Shown: positions 17,743 through 27,888 of the stretch, one piece after another | Position numbering within the stretch: position 1 is the first letter of the stretch | Layout of the letters: the number at the start of each line of letters is the position of its first letter | From: Polymorphobacter megasporae | GTDB taxonomy: Bacteria > Pseudomonadota > Alphaproteobacteria > Sphingomonadales > Sphingomonadaceae | Direction: 5' to 3' | Length of the DNA: 64,000 bases | Assembly (NCBI RefSeq): GCF_018982885.2 | Contig: NZ_CP081848.1 | Span: 1,984,001-2,048,000, forward strand | The notes under the pieces: model-generated | The model's database searches: none | Told to the model about the DNA's origin: nothing | The model's input: the letters and a program-made list of their open reading frames with translations, nothing else | Translations under genes and position numbers: made by a program

Positions 17743-18149
17743 TACTGCCCCCCCTCCCATTCAGGGGAGGGGGCCGGGGGGTGGGGCAGGGGCCCAAAAC
17801 GAGGTGGCATCGCCCGCGCGGTCACGAAAATCGCGTCGAGGACACGATCGATGTCAGCGGAGACCTCCGCATTGCCGAAGCGCAAAACCTTGAAACCTTT
17901 TTGAAGTAAGTCGTCATCGCGGCGGATATCCTGTTCGGCGCGATGCGTCGCCCCGTCGAGTTCGACAACGAGTCCGACCAGCGGGCAGAAGAAGTCGACG
18001 ATGTAAGGCTCGATGACCGACTGCCGCCGGAACTTGTAACCCGTCTGCGACGCGCGAAGATGACTCCATAACACGGCTTCAGGCTTCGTCGGGTCGTTGC
18101 GCATGCTGGTCGCAAAGCTACGGAGGCGGGGGTCCAATCGGGCGGTCAT
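17742..18149 (-). CDS. DUF559 (Vsr-like) endonuclease-domain protein
   Basis: This 135-aa protein has a PD-(D/E)xK-type core: residues about 50-80 contain PYIVDFFCPLVGLVVELDGA, with the acidic ELDG motif of DUF559, a family related to very-short-patch-repair endonucleases. The family's usual start is also visible (MRNDPTKPEAVLWSHLR). The last 20 or so residues (PHPPAPSPEWEGGQ) are encoded by half of a family-B palindromic repeat, and the other repeat half lies just upstream of the start. The gene therefore sits inside the repeat and separates sdhE from mfd. No partner methylase is present, so its role is unclear; see findings. Confidence 0.85.
   Translation of the reverse strand: MTARLDPRLRSFATSMRNDPTKPEAVLWSHLRASQTGYKFRRQSVIEPYIVDFFCPLVGLVVELDGATHRAEQDIRRDDDLLQKGFKVLRFGNAEVSADIDRVLDAIFVTARAMPPRFGPLPHPPAPSPEWEGGQ
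17748..17790. repeat. Family B palindromic repeat, half element (B1)
   Basis: The sequence CCCCTCCCATTCAGGGGAGG followed by GGCCGGGGGGTGGGG is one arm of the family-B element seen complete near 21.3, 40.8, 45.3, 46.6 and 54.5 kb. The partner arm is on the far side of the DUF559 gene. Confidence 0.8.
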
Positions 18150-18159
18150 TGCGTGGCGA

Positions 18160-18199
18160 CTGCCCCACCCCCGGCCCCTCCCCTGAAGGGGAGGGGAGG
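18160..18199. repeat. Family B palindromic repeat, half element (B2)
   Basis: The sequence CTGCCCCACCCCCGGCCCC then TCCCCTGAAGGGGAGGGG is the second arm of a family-B element. It lies just upstream of the DUF559 start and downstream of sdhE, in inverted orientation to B1. Confidence 0.8.
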
Positions 18200-18222
18200 C
18201 AGAAAGAGAGGGGAGGCCGCGC

Positions 18223-18501
18223 TCACCGCATCGACCTCGCGATATAATCGAGCTTCCGCATCGCCGCCATCTGCTCGCCCTCGAAACGCTCGGGGGGCAC
18301 GGCTTTCCCGATCGCCCACGCCATGATGTCGACGTCCTGCTCCTCGAGCAGCGCCTCGAACCAGTCGATCTCGGCGATGCCCCACGACGCGGCATGGCGG
18401 TCGGCGAACCCCCCGATCATCAGGTCGGCTTCGCGCGTGCCTCGGTGCCACGCGCGGAAGGCGAGGCGGCGCTGGCGGAATTCGAGATCGTTCATTGCCA
18501 T
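18223..18501 (-). CDS. sdhE: Succinate dehydrogenase assembly factor SdhE
   Basis: This 92-aa protein starts MAMNDLEFRQRR, with GGAGG 6 nt before the ATG at 18501. The signature RGTREADLMIGGFAD corresponds to the RGxxExD motif of SdhE/Sdh5 (DUF339). The family promotes covalent flavinylation of the SdhA subunit of succinate dehydrogenase. The following WFEALLEEQDVDIMAWAIG block is also typical. A longer upstream frame exists but runs into tandem repeats. In many alphaproteobacteria sdhE lies between recG and mfd, as here except for the inserted DUF559 gene. Confidence 0.9.
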   Translation of the reverse strand: MAMNDLEFRQRRLAFRAWHRGTREADLMIGGFADRHAASWGIAEIDWFEALLEEQDVDIMAWAIGKAVPPERFEGEQMAAMRKLDYIARSMR

Positions 18502-18514
18502 TCCAGCCTCCACC

Positions 18515-18583
18515 AGCGGGCGCGAGCCCGGCACTCTAACACCGGGCGCAAGCCCGGCACCCTGACACCGGGCGTAAGCCCGA
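18515..18583. repeat. Short tandem repeat (about 26 bp, 2.6 copies)
   Basis: Three consecutive units share CACCGGGCGYAAGCCCGGCA-type sequence (the first is slightly diverged, AGCGGGCGCGAGCCCGGCAC). Each contains the small palindrome CGGGC...GCCCG. The array lies in the divergent sdhE-recG gap and may alter promoter spacing. Confidence 0.7.
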
Positions 18584-18647
18584 AACGCCAATACGCGCCC
18601 GCCGGTTCTCCCCGCGAGCGCGTTCGTCTATGCGGTGTGACATAGCC

Positions 18648-20714
<2,067 letters not shown>

Positions 20715-20731
20715 AGGTTTAAGCCACCTGC

Positions 20732-21238
20732 ATGCCGTTTCTCTTCCTCCTCGCCGCCGCCGCGCTCGCCGCGTCGCCCGCGCCCCCTGCGTCGACCCCC
20801 GTCGCGACGGCGCTCGACGCGGGCATCGACGCGTATCGTGCCGGGAATTTTGCCGCGGCGCGGACCCAGTTCGCCGCGCTCGCCGACCGCGATTCGGCGG
20901 TTGCGGAGACGATGCTCGGCACGATGTACGCAAGGGGCGAGGGCGTTCGCTCCGACGCCGCGACGGCGGTAACCTATTATTATCGCGCGGCGCAGCGCGG
21001 CTATCCGCCCGCGCAGCTCGCGCTCGCGCAGGCGATGGCGGCGGGCAAGGGCATCGCCGCGGATCGCGACACGGCATGGCTGTGGGCGCGGCGAGCGCAG
21101 CAGCGCGGCGACCAGCGGACGATCGCGGCGGCAGCGGCGGTCGCGGCGTCGCTCGCAGCGGGCCGCTCGCCGACCGACTTGGCGGCGCTGGAGAATCGCC
21201 TCGACGGCTGGCGGCCTTGGGCGAGCGGGCGGGATTAG
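20732..21238 (+). CDS. Exported Sel1/TPR-repeat protein
   Basis: This 168-aa protein has an N-terminal signal peptide (MPFLFLLAAAALAASPAPPA). Two to three Sel1-like helical repeats follow, recognisable as AVAETMLGTMYARGEGV, AVTYYYRAAQRGYPPAQLAL and TAWLWARRAQQRGDQR. Such repeats mediate protein-protein contacts; a periplasmic location is likely. It starts 18 nt after recG and is probably co-transcribed. The 3' side is bounded by a family-B repeat. Specific function is unknown. Confidence 0.8.
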   Translation: MPFLFLLAAAALAASPAPPASTPVATALDAGIDAYRAGNFAAARTQFAALADRDSAVAETMLGTMYARGEGVRSDAATAVTYYYRAAQRGYPPAQLALAQAMAAGKGIAADRDTAWLWARRAQQRGDQRTIAAAAAVAASLAAGRSPTDLAALENRLDGWRPWASGRD

Positions 21239-21245
21239 TTGGGAA

Positions 21246-21370
21246 CCCCTCCCCTTCAGGGGAGGGGCGAGAGACGCGCCGGTTGGCGCGGCCCGGGGGT
21301 GGGGCCTTCTCGGGCTGAGGTGATCGTGGCGACTGCCCCACCCCCGACCCCTCCCCTAAAGGGGAGGGGA
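21246..21370. repeat. Family B palindromic repeat (B3, full)
   Basis: This is a full element in the convergent gap between the Sel1 gene and tyrS. It has outer arms CCCCTCCCCTTCAGGGGAGG and CCCCTCCCCTAAAGGGGAGG, inner GGGGGTGGGG and CCCCACCCCC, and the internal segment GCGAGAGACGCGCCGG shared with B4 and, inverted, with B7. Confidence 0.85.
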
Positions 21371-21391
21371 GCAGCAAGGACGGGCTCGCCC

Positions 21392-22600
21392 CTACCCCTC
21401 GACCAACATCCCATGCCGCTTCTTCCCCGCCGACACCTTCGCCGGAGCGTTCACCAGCATCGCTTCGTCGGTCACCGCAACCCCGTCGACCCGCGCGCCG
21501 CCGCCCCGGACCAACCGCCGCGCGTCGCCCTTCGACGCGGCGAAGCCTAGCCCGATTAGCGCATCGAGGAGCGAGACCTCGCCCGCGATCGCAAAGCTCG
21601 GCAGGTCGTTGCCCGCATCCCCGGCGAATGTCGCGCGCGCGGTCTCCGCCGCCGCAACCGCCGCCGCCTCGCCCCGGCACAGCGCAGTCGCGGCGTTGGC
21701 GAGCGCGATCTTCGCGGCGTTGATCTCCGCCCCCGGCAGCGCCTCGAACGCCTCGATCTCGTCGAGCGGCAGATCGGTGAACAGCCGCAAAAACCGCCCG
21801 ACGTCGGCGTCGTGGGTATTCCGCCAGAACTGCCAGTAATCGTACGCCGGGAGCGAATCCTCGTGGAGCCACACCGCCCCCGCCGCGGTCTTGCCCATCT
21901 TGGCGCCGTCGGCGGTGGTGATCAGCGGCGTCGTCAGGCCGAACGCCGGCTTGCCGTCGACCCGGCGGATCAGGTCGGTGCCGTTGACGATATTCCCCCA
22001 TTGGTCCGACCCGCCCATCTGGAGCGAGCAGCCGACCCGGCGCGACAGTTCGAGGAAGTCGTACGCCTGGAGGATCATGTAGTTGAATTCGAGGAAGCTG
22101 AGCGGCTGCTCGCGGTCGAGGCGCAGCTTGACCGAATCGAAGGTCAGCATCCGGTTGACGCTGAAATGCCGCCCGATGTCGCGGAGGAACGGGATGTACG
22201 CGAGGCCGTCGAGCCAGTCGGCGTTGTTGAGCATCACCGCCGCGTTGGGGCCGTCGAAGTCGAGGAAACGCTCGAAGATGCGGCGGATGCTCGCCATGTT
22301 CGCGGCGATCCGCGCGTCGTCGAGCAGCTGCCGCCCCTCGTCCTTGCCTGACGGATCGCCGACCTTGGTCGTCCCCCCGCCCATCAGCACGACCGGCTTG
22401 TGGCCGGACTGCTGGAGGTGGCGGAGCATCATGATCGAAACGAGATTGCCGACGTGGAGCGACGGCGCGGTGCAGTCGTAGCCGACGTACGCGGTCACCG
22501 GCCCCGCGAGCGCGGCGGCGTCCAATGCGGCGGCATCGGTGATCTGGTGGACGAAGCCGCGTTCGTCCAAGGTGCGGAGAAAGGTGGAGGCGTGGGTCAT
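21392..22600 (-). CDS. tyrS: Tyrosyl-tRNA synthetase
   Basis: This 402-aa class Ic aminoacyl-tRNA synthetase charges tRNA-Tyr. The Rossmann catalytic domain has the HIGH motif as HVGN at about residues 49-52, the tyrosine pocket [25 protein letters not shown] and the KMSKS motif as KMGKT. A C-terminal S4 domain ([20 protein letters not shown]) binds the tRNA. The gene is divergent from anmK, an arrangement often seen in alphaproteobacteria. Confidence 0.97.
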   Translation of the reverse strand: MTHASTFLRTLDERGFVHQITDAAALDAAALAGPVTAYVGYDCTAPSLHVGNLVSIMMLRHLQQSGHKPVVLMGGGTTKVGDPSGKDEGRQLLDDARIAANMASIRRIFERFLDFDGPNAAVMLNNADWLDGLAYIPFLRDIGRHFSVNRMLTFDSVKLRLDREQPLSFLEFNYMILQAYDFLELSRRVGCSLQMGGSDQWGNIVNGTDLIRRVDGKPAFGLTTPLITTADGAKMGKTAAGAVWLHEDSLPAYDYWQFWRNTHDADVGRFLRLFTDLPLDEIEAFEALPGAEINAAKIALANAATALCRGEAAAVAAAETARATFAGDAGNDLPSFAIAGEVSLLDALIGLGFAASKGDARRLVRGGGARVDGVAVTDEAMLVNAPAKVSAGKKRHGMLVEG

Positions 22601-22680
22601 GGTGAAATTGGCCTAAAGCATCCGCAAACATTCGTCATCCCTGCGAAAGCGGCGGTGACGGCGATCGAAAGAAGTGGGTG

Positions 22681-23772
22681 ATGCTCGCAGTCGGACTCAT
22701 GTCGGGAACGTCGATGGACGGGATCGATGCGGCGTTGATCGAGACCGACGGGGTCGACGCGGTCCGCCGGATCGCGTTCTCGACCGAGCCGTACGACGAG
22801 GCGTTTCGTGCGCGGCTGCGCGGCGCAATGTCGGCGGCGCTGGCAATGGCCGCTCCCGCGCCGGACGTCGAAATCGACAGCGTCGCCCGCGAGCTGACCG
22901 AGCGGCACGCGGCGGCGGTGACGGCGTTGCTCGCCGCAGCCGGGGTGGCGGCGAGCGCGGTCGACGTCGTCGGTTTCCACGGCCAGACGATCGCGCACCG
23001 CCCCGACCGCCGCTGGACATGGCAGATCGGCGACGGCGCACTCCTCGCCCGGCTGACCGGGATCGAGGTCGTCAGCGACTTTCGCTCGGCCGACGTCGCC
23101 GCGGGCGGGCACGGCGCGCCGCTCGCTCCCGCGTATCACCGCGCGCTCGTCGCCGGGCTGGGGTCGGAGCCGGTCGCGGTGCTCAATCTCGGCGGGGTCG
23201 GGAATATCACTTGGTTCGGGGCGAGTGGGTGGGGCAGCTTCGACACCGGGCCGGGCAATGCGCTGATCGACGACTGGGTCCGCGCGGGCAACGGATCAAG
23301 CCACGATGCGGGAGGCGCGCTCGCCAGCAGCGGCATCGTCCACGAGCAGGTCGTCGATGCGATGCTCGACCTCGACTGGTTCGACCTGCCGGGGCCGAAG
23401 TCACTCGACCGCGCAGACTTCGGCCTCGGCACGGTGCGCGGACTGAGCCTCGCCGACGGTGCCGCGACGCTGACCGCCTTCACCGCGGCGACGGTCGCGC
23501 AGGCGCTCCGCCACGTCGCCGACCGCCCGGCGCACTTGCTCGTGACGGGGGGCGGGCGGCATAATCCGGCGTTGATGGCGATGCTTGCGACACGGACTGG
23601 GCTGCAAGTCACGCCGGTCGAGGCAGTCGGCTGGGACGGCGACGCGCTCGAAGCGGAGGCGTTCGGCTATCTCGCGGTGCGGGTGCTTAATGGGCTGCCG
23701 ACGAGCTGGCCCGAGACGACCGGCGTGCCGCAACCGGTCACCGGCGGGCGGATCGATCGTCCGGCGGGCTGA
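22681..23772 (+). CDS. anmK: Anhydro-N-acetylmuramic acid kinase AnmK
   Basis: This is a 363-aa ASKHA-fold kinase (a GTG directly before the ATG could add one residue). It opens with the family signature MSGTSMDGIDAALI and includes GFHGQTIAHRP, LNLGGVGNITW and VTGGGRHNPALM, covering the sugar and ATP sites. AnmK cleaves and phosphorylates 1,6-anhydroMurNAc to MurNAc-6-phosphate in peptidoglycan recycling. This complements the AmpD-like amidase and the NlpC/P60 protein elsewhere in the window. Its stop abuts the stop of the convergent gene. Confidence 0.96.
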   Translation: MLAVGLMSGTSMDGIDAALIETDGVDAVRRIAFSTEPYDEAFRARLRGAMSAALAMAAPAPDVEIDSVARELTERHAAAVTALLAAAGVAASAVDVVGFHGQTIAHRPDRRWTWQIGDGALLARLTGIEVVSDFRSADVAAGGHGAPLAPAYHRALVAGLGSEPVAVLNLGGVGNITWFGASGWGSFDTGPGNALIDDWVRAGNGSSHDAGGALASSGIVHEQVVDAMLDLDWFDLPGPKSLDRADFGLGTVRGLSLADGAATLTAFTAATVAQALRHVADRPAHLLVTGGGRHNPALMAMLATRTGLQVTPVEAVGWDGDALEAEAFGYLAVRVLNGLPTSWPETTGVPQPVTGGRIDRPAG

Positions 23773-24357
23773 TCAAATCGCGATCGCGACCCCGCCGAGC
23801 GTGCGAGAAATCGTGTAGATGGGGACATTAGCCGACGGATAGCCGTGGTAACCGATGCTCTCAGGCGACGCGATATAATCGACCTGAACGACAAGGCTCA
23901 TTGCGCCGGTGTAGGTGGTCGGGCGCTCGGTCAGATAGTAGGTCTGGTTCTTGCCCTTAGCATCGCGCCGGATGCGGCCCTTGACCGGGTCGATCAGCGC
24001 GCGGATCGCGGTATTGACCTGCGCCTTCTGGTGGGCGGCGACCGGAAACTTTGTGCCTGGCTGACCTCCGGGGAAGTGCTTGTCGCCGTGGACATCGTAA
24101 GTCATCGTGATCGGGGTCGTGTTGACCCGGTTGATCAGCCCCGGCTTGAGCGCGTTGATCACCTCGGGACGTTGCATCCCGTCCCACAGCGCCGCCGTGT
24201 TCGCCGCGATCTCGGCGTTGAGCATCGCAATCGTTATGCCGGGAACCTGCAGCATCGACGTATCGATGCCGGTGATCGACGGCGTCAGCTTGAGCAGCGC
24301 GCTGTTGAGATCGTGCAACGTGTTAAGCACCGTCGCCGGCTGCTTGTTGTCGCGCAT
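23773..24357 (-). CDS. Uncharacterised 194-aa protein
   Basis: This soluble protein has no signal peptide and no recognised family. The N-terminal third is helical (TVLNTLHDLNSALLKLTPSI, then AMLNAEIAANTAALWDGMQR). The rest is rich in beta-type sequence (TTPITMTYDVHGDKHFPGG, TYTGAMSLVVQVDYIAS), ending near YTISRTLGGVAIAI. Codon use is somewhat less GC-biased than the neighbours, and it lies between core genes, so it may be an acquired gene. It is convergent with anmK with no spacer. Confidence 0.7.
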   Translation of the reverse strand: MRDNKQPATVLNTLHDLNSALLKLTPSITGIDTSMLQVPGITIAMLNAEIAANTAALWDGMQRPEVINALKPGLINRVNTTPITMTYDVHGDKHFPGGQPGTKFPVAAHQKAQVNTAIRALIDPVKGRIRRDAKGKNQTYYLTERPTTYTGAMSLVVQVDYIASPESIGYHGYPSANVPIYTISRTLGGVAIAI

Positions 24358-24399
24358 AACACCCTCCGTCGTCGCCGCCGCCGCTTTACATCCGGATTA

Positions 24400-25044
24400 T
24401 TACCGATCAGCGCTCAGGCGCTTGTCGAGATACGCGTCCACGACCTTCATCAAATCGGGCATCTCGTGTTCGAAGAAGTGATTCGCCTTGGGGATCGTCT
24501 CGTGGTCGATCGTGATGTGGCGCTGGGTCTTGAGCTTGTCGACGAGCTTCTGGACGCTCGCGCCGGTGACGACCTCGTCGGCTTCGCCGTCGACGATGAT
24601 CCCCGACGACGGGCACGGCGCGAGGAAGGTGAAGTCGTACATGTTCGCCGGCGGGGCGATCGAGATGAAGCCCTTGATCTCGGGGCGGCGCATCAACAGC
24701 TGCATGCCGATCCACGCGCCGAAGCTGAAGCCGCCGACCCATGTCGTCGACGCCTCGGGGTTGAACTGCTGCATCCAGTCGAGTGCGGATGCGGCGTCGC
24801 TCAGCTCGCCGATGCCGTTGTCGAACACGCCCTGGCTGCGTCCGACGCCGCGGAAGTTGAAGCGCAGCGTCGCGAAGCCGCGGCGGACGAAGGTGTTGTA
24901 CAGCGCCATCGCGATCGGATGGTTCATCGTCCCCTGCTGCGGATGCGGCTGGAGGATGATCGCGACCGGCGCGCGGGCGCGGCTGGCGGGCTGGTAACGG
25001 CCTTCGAGACGGCCCTCGGGACCGGGGAAAATGACTTCGGGCAC
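24400..25044 (-). CDS. Alpha/beta hydrolase
   Basis: The call is 214 aa from a GTG at 25044 (MPEVIFPGPEGRLEG). An open frame extends further upstream, but only as the antisense of the cysteine desulfurase. The nucleophile elbow is GGFSFGAW and the histidine is in KANHFFEHEMPD; the LRFNFRGVGRSQG block is typical of this family of small esterase-like hydrolases. Substrate is unknown. It is divergent from the desulfurase-ferredoxin operon. The noncanonical start is inferred from where family similarity begins. Confidence 0.85.
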   Translation of the reverse strand: MPEVIFPGPEGRLEGRYQPASRARAPVAIILQPHPQQGTMNHPIAMALYNTFVRRGFATLRFNFRGVGRSQGVFDNGIGELSDAASALDWMQQFNPEASTTWVGGFSFGAWIGMQLLMRRPEIKGFISIAPPANMYDFTFLAPCPSSGIIVDGEADEVVTGASVQKLVDKLKTQRHITIDHETIPKANHFFEHEMPDLMKVVDAYLDKRLSADR

Positions 25045-25095
25045 TGGCGGAACCTGCGGATTTTGAAATGGATGCGCGTCGGCGCGGACATTTCC

Positions 25096-25123
25096 TATAT
25101 ATGGAGCCGCCGTAAAGTCGCAA
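25096..25123 (-). promoter_or_regulatory. Putative housekeeping promoter for the hydrolase gene
   Basis: On the minus strand TTGCGA (25118-25123) and TATATA (25096-25101) are separated by 16 nt, about 50 nt before the hydrolase GTG. It is the only AT-rich block in the divergent gap, so it may also affect the desulfurase operon. The assignment is by consensus only. Confidence 0.35.
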
Positions 25124-25146
25124 CGCAAACCCGTTCCGGAGCCCGT

Positions 25147-26217
25147 TTGACGCCAATCTATCTCGACTGGGCCGCAACCGCGCCGATTGACCCCGCCGCG
25201 ATCGACGCGATGGCCGATGCCGCGCGCGCCTGGGCGAACCCGTCTTCGGTCCATGGGGCGGGACGGCGGGCGCATGGGCTGCTCGAAGCGGCGCGGGCGG
25301 ACGTTGCGGCGGCGCTGGGGTGTCCGGCGCGGTCGATCGTGTTTACCGGCGGCGGGACCGAGGCGCTCGGGCTGGCGCTGGCGCAGTCGCCGCAGCGGCT
25401 GATCTCGGCGGTCGAGCACGATGCGGTGCGGGCGCAGGCTCCGGGTGCGGGGGTGATCCCGGTCGATGCGAACGGGGTGGTCGACTTTTCCGCGCTCGAT
25501 ACGATGCTCGCGACCATCGAACGCCCGCTCGTCGCGGTAATGCACGTCAATAACGAGACGGGTGTGATCCAGCCGGTCGCCGAGGTCGCCGAGATGGTCG
25601 CAGCGCGCGGCGGCACGCTGCTCGTCGACGCGGTCCAGTCGGCAGGCAAGCTGCCGCTTCCGCAAGCTGATTACGTCGCGGTGTCGGCGCACAAGCTGGG
25701 CGGGTCGCCGGGGGTCGGTGCGCTGATCGTGCGGGATCACGTCGCGGCGGTGGCGAAGGGCGGCGGGCAGGAGCGGGGGCAGCGCGCGGGGACCGAGAAT
25801 CTGCCGGGGATCGCCGGGTTCGCCGCCGCGCTGACCGCGCGCGCTGCCGATGGAGGGTGGCTCGACCGGGCGACGCGGCTCAGCGAGCGCCTCGAAGTGC
25901 AGTTGCCGGGGGCGATCGTCCACGGCTCGGGGGCAGCGCGCCTTGGGACGATCGCGTGCATCGGACTCCCCGGGGTCGCGGCGATGACGCAGTTGATGGC
26001 GCTCGACCTCGCCGGATTCGCGGCCAGCGCCGGGGCAGCGTGCTCGTCGGGCAAGGTCAAGACGAGCCACGTTCTCGGCGCGATGGGGGTCGGTGCGGGA
26101 GCGGCGGGGGAGGCGATCCGCGTCAGTCTCGGCTGGACGACGACCGCGGCGGACGTCGACGCCTTCGCCGCGGCGTGGCGCGCGATGGCCGACCGGCTGG
26201 GGCGGCGCGCGGCGTGA
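25147..26217 (+). CDS. Cysteine desulfurase (class V aminotransferase), copy 1
   Basis: This 356-aa PLP enzyme mobilises sulfur from cysteine for Fe-S clusters or tRNA thiolation. The TTG at 25147 is preceded by GGAG with 5-nt spacing, and family similarity starts at once (PIYLDWAATAPI). The PLP lysine is in SAHKLGGSPG and the PLP-contacting histidine in AVEHDAV. The catalytic cysteine is in GAACSSGKVKTSHVL. It overlaps the next, paralogous desulfurase by 4 nt (GTGA). It is shorter than typical IscS (about 400 aa). Confidence 0.9.
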   Translation: MTPIYLDWAATAPIDPAAIDAMADAARAWANPSSVHGAGRRAHGLLEAARADVAAALGCPARSIVFTGGGTEALGLALAQSPQRLISAVEHDAVRAQAPGAGVIPVDANGVVDFSALDTMLATIERPLVAVMHVNNETGVIQPVAEVAEMVAARGGTLLVDAVQSAGKLPLPQADYVAVSAHKLGGSPGVGALIVRDHVAAVAKGGGQERGQRAGTENLPGIAGFAAALTARAADGGWLDRATRLSERLEVQLPGAIVHGSGAARLGTIACIGLPGVAAMTQLMALDLAGFAASAGAACSSGKVKTSHVLGAMGVGAGAAGEAIRVSLGWTTTAADVDAFAAAWRAMADRLGRRAA

Positions 26218-27329
26218 CCCGCCCGATCTACCTCGATTATGCCGCGACGACGCCGCTCGATCCGGCGGTGCTCGCGGCGATGCAGCCGTGGCTGGCGGAC
26301 AAGTTCGGCAATCCGCATTCGCCGCATCTGTGGGGCTACGAGGCCGACGCGGCGATCGAGGTGGCGCGCGGGCAGGTCGCGGCGCTGCTCGGCGCGGCGG
26401 CGGAGACCGTGTCGTTCACTGGCGGGGCGACCGAATCGGTCAACTGGGCGCTCAAGGGGGTGATGACCGCGCCCGGACAGACGCGGCGGCGGCTGGTGAC
26501 GCTGGCGACCGAGCATAGCTGCGTTCTCGAAACCGCGCGGTGGCTCGAAAGCATCGGCTGCGCGCTGACGATCGTCGGGGTGCGGCCCGACGGGATCGTC
26601 GATTTGGCGGCACTCGACGCGGCGATGGGCGACGACGTTGCGCTGGTCTCGGCGATGCTGGTCAACAACGAGACAGGGGTGATCCAGCCGGTTGCGGACA
26701 TCGCGGCGTGCGCGCACGCGGCGGGGGCGCTGATGCACTGCGACGCAGCGCAGGGGTTCGGCAAGGTCGACTGCACCGCGCTCGGCGTCGACCTGCTTAG
26801 CCTGACCGCGCACAAGATCTACGGCCCGAAGGGCGTTGGCGCGCTCTACCGGCGGGCGGGCGTCGCGCTGACCCCGCTGCTCCACGGCGGCGGGCAGGAG
26901 GATGGGCGGTCAGGCACTTTGTCGCCTGCGCTGTGCGTCGGGCTCGGCACCGCGGCGGCCATCGCGGGCGAGCGCATGGCCATCGACGCCGCGCATGCCC
27001 GCGCTTTGTGGGACCGGCTGCTCGGCGGGATCGACGTCGCGTACCGCGTCAATGGCGCGCTCACCGACCGCTGGTTCGGTACTGTCAATCTCGGCTTTCC
27101 GGAGGTCGATCCAGCGCGGCTGTTCAGCGCCGTCCGCGACCTCGCTGTCTCGACCGGGTCGGCGTGCGCGAGCGCGAGCGGCCGCCCGAGCCATGTTCTC
27201 GCGGCGATGGCCGGGTCGGTCCCCGGGCTGCGGATCGGCTGGGGGCGCTTCACCACCGACGCCGAGATCGACACCGCCGCTGCCGTCTTGACCGCGGCCG
27301 CGCGCCGCCTTCATAGCCGCGCCGCATGA
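26214..27329 (+). CDS. Cysteine desulfurase (class V aminotransferase), copy 2
   Basis: This 371-aa paralogue of the preceding gene starts at a GTG overlapping its stop. Family similarity begins at residue 4 (PIYLDYAATTPLDPAV). All catalytic elements are present: TEHSCVLET histidine, TAHKIYGPKGVGAL lysine and GSACASASGRPSHVL cysteine. The two copies are clearly diverged from each other rather than a recent duplication. The 2Fe-2S ferredoxin 19 nt downstream supports a role in Fe-S cluster assembly. Confidence 0.92.
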   Translation: MTRPIYLDYAATTPLDPAVLAAMQPWLADKFGNPHSPHLWGYEADAAIEVARGQVAALLGAAAETVSFTGGATESVNWALKGVMTAPGQTRRRLVTLATEHSCVLETARWLESIGCALTIVGVRPDGIVDLAALDAAMGDDVALVSAMLVNNETGVIQPVADIAACAHAAGALMHCDAAQGFGKVDCTALGVDLLSLTAHKIYGPKGVGALYRRAGVALTPLLHGGGQEDGRSGTLSPALCVGLGTAAAIAGERMAIDAAHARALWDRLLGGIDVAYRVNGALTDRWFGTVNLGFPEVDPARLFSAVRDLAVSTGSACASASGRPSHVLAAMAGSVPGLRIGWGRFTTDAEIDTAAAVLTAAARRLHSRAA

Positions 27330-27348
27330 ACCTCGGGCACATCGCGAC

Positions 27349-27684
27349 ATGACACTCGTCCGTTTCGTCTCCGCCGACGGCAAGCGCGTTGTCGAGATCA
27401 CGGCTCCGGCAGGCACCCGCCTGCTCGACCTCGCGCAGAATAACGACCAGCCGCTCGAAGGCGCGTGCGAGGGGGCGATGGCGTGCTCGACGTGCCACGT
27501 GCTGATCAAACCGGAAGATTTCGACCGGCTGCCGAAAGCGACCGCCGAGGAGGAGGACATGCTCGACTTCGCCTACGGGGCGTCGCGCACCTCGCGACTG
27601 GCGTGCCAGATCTGGCTGACCGACGACCTCGCCACGCTCGAGGTCAAAATGCCTGCCGCGAGCCACGACATGACCGGGCGCTAG
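27349..27684 (+). CDS. fdx: Adrenodoxin-type 2Fe-2S ferredoxin
   Basis: This 111-aa electron carrier has the cysteine pattern CEGAMACSTC plus a distal CQIW, giving the Cx5Cx2C...C ligands of vertebrate-type/ISC ferredoxins. The surrounding EEEDMLDFAYG block is also family-typical. It probably supplies electrons to the cysteine desulfurase and scaffold during cluster assembly. It ends the desulfurase operon and precedes the SRP RNA gene. Confidence 0.93.
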   Translation: MTLVRFVSADGKRVVEITAPAGTRLLDLAQNNDQPLEGACEGAMACSTCHVLIKPEDFDRLPKATAEEEDMLDFAYGASRTSRLACQIWLTDDLATLEVKMPAASHDMTGR

Positions 27685-27752
27685 GCACCAGGAGTCCCGG
27701 CCGGGCGCAGCCGGTGCTTGCGTCGCGCCGCCGCCTCGCCCATATCGGTCGC

Positions 27753-27842
27753 GGGAGTCGGGCGGGCAGAGTTATCGCCAACCCGGTCAGGTCCGGAAGG
27801 AAGCAGCCGTAACGAATCCGCTCTGGGTCGTTCCCGGCTCCC
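27753..27842 (+). ncRNA. ffs: Signal recognition particle (4.5S) RNA
   Basis: The universally conserved SRP apical loop is present: GGTCAGGTCCGGAAGGAAGC followed by AGCC. The ends GGGAGTCGGG and CCCGGCTCCC pair perfectly apart from one G-U, giving a 90-nt hairpin typical of the small bacterial form. With Ffh it targets ribosomes making membrane proteins. Position directly upstream of dnaX is a common alphaproteobacterial arrangement. End positions are estimated from the stem. Confidence 0.93.
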
Positions 27843-27888
27843 ACCCAACGCCGTTGCAACCGACTGCCGAAGGCTTCACCACTGCGCC

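Noticed and set aside
15454-17904. An 816-codon plus-strand frame opposite mfd
   Set aside because: It is the antisense of conserved mfd helicase sequence, with an alternating charged pattern typical of shadow frames.
17748-18199. Possible CRISPR array from repeated GC-rich units
   Set aside because: The units are inverted palindromes at scattered junctions, not regularly spaced direct repeats with unique spacers, and no cas genes are present.
22634-22665. Half copy of a family-A repeat (GTCATCCCTGCGAAAGC) between tyrS and anmK
   Set aside because: Only one arm is recognisable and the other is diverged, so it was not listed as a repeat feature.
27718-27888. N-terminal extension of dnaX upstream of 27889
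   Set aside because: This stretch overlaps the SRP RNA gene, and the DnaX family starts at the later ATG.
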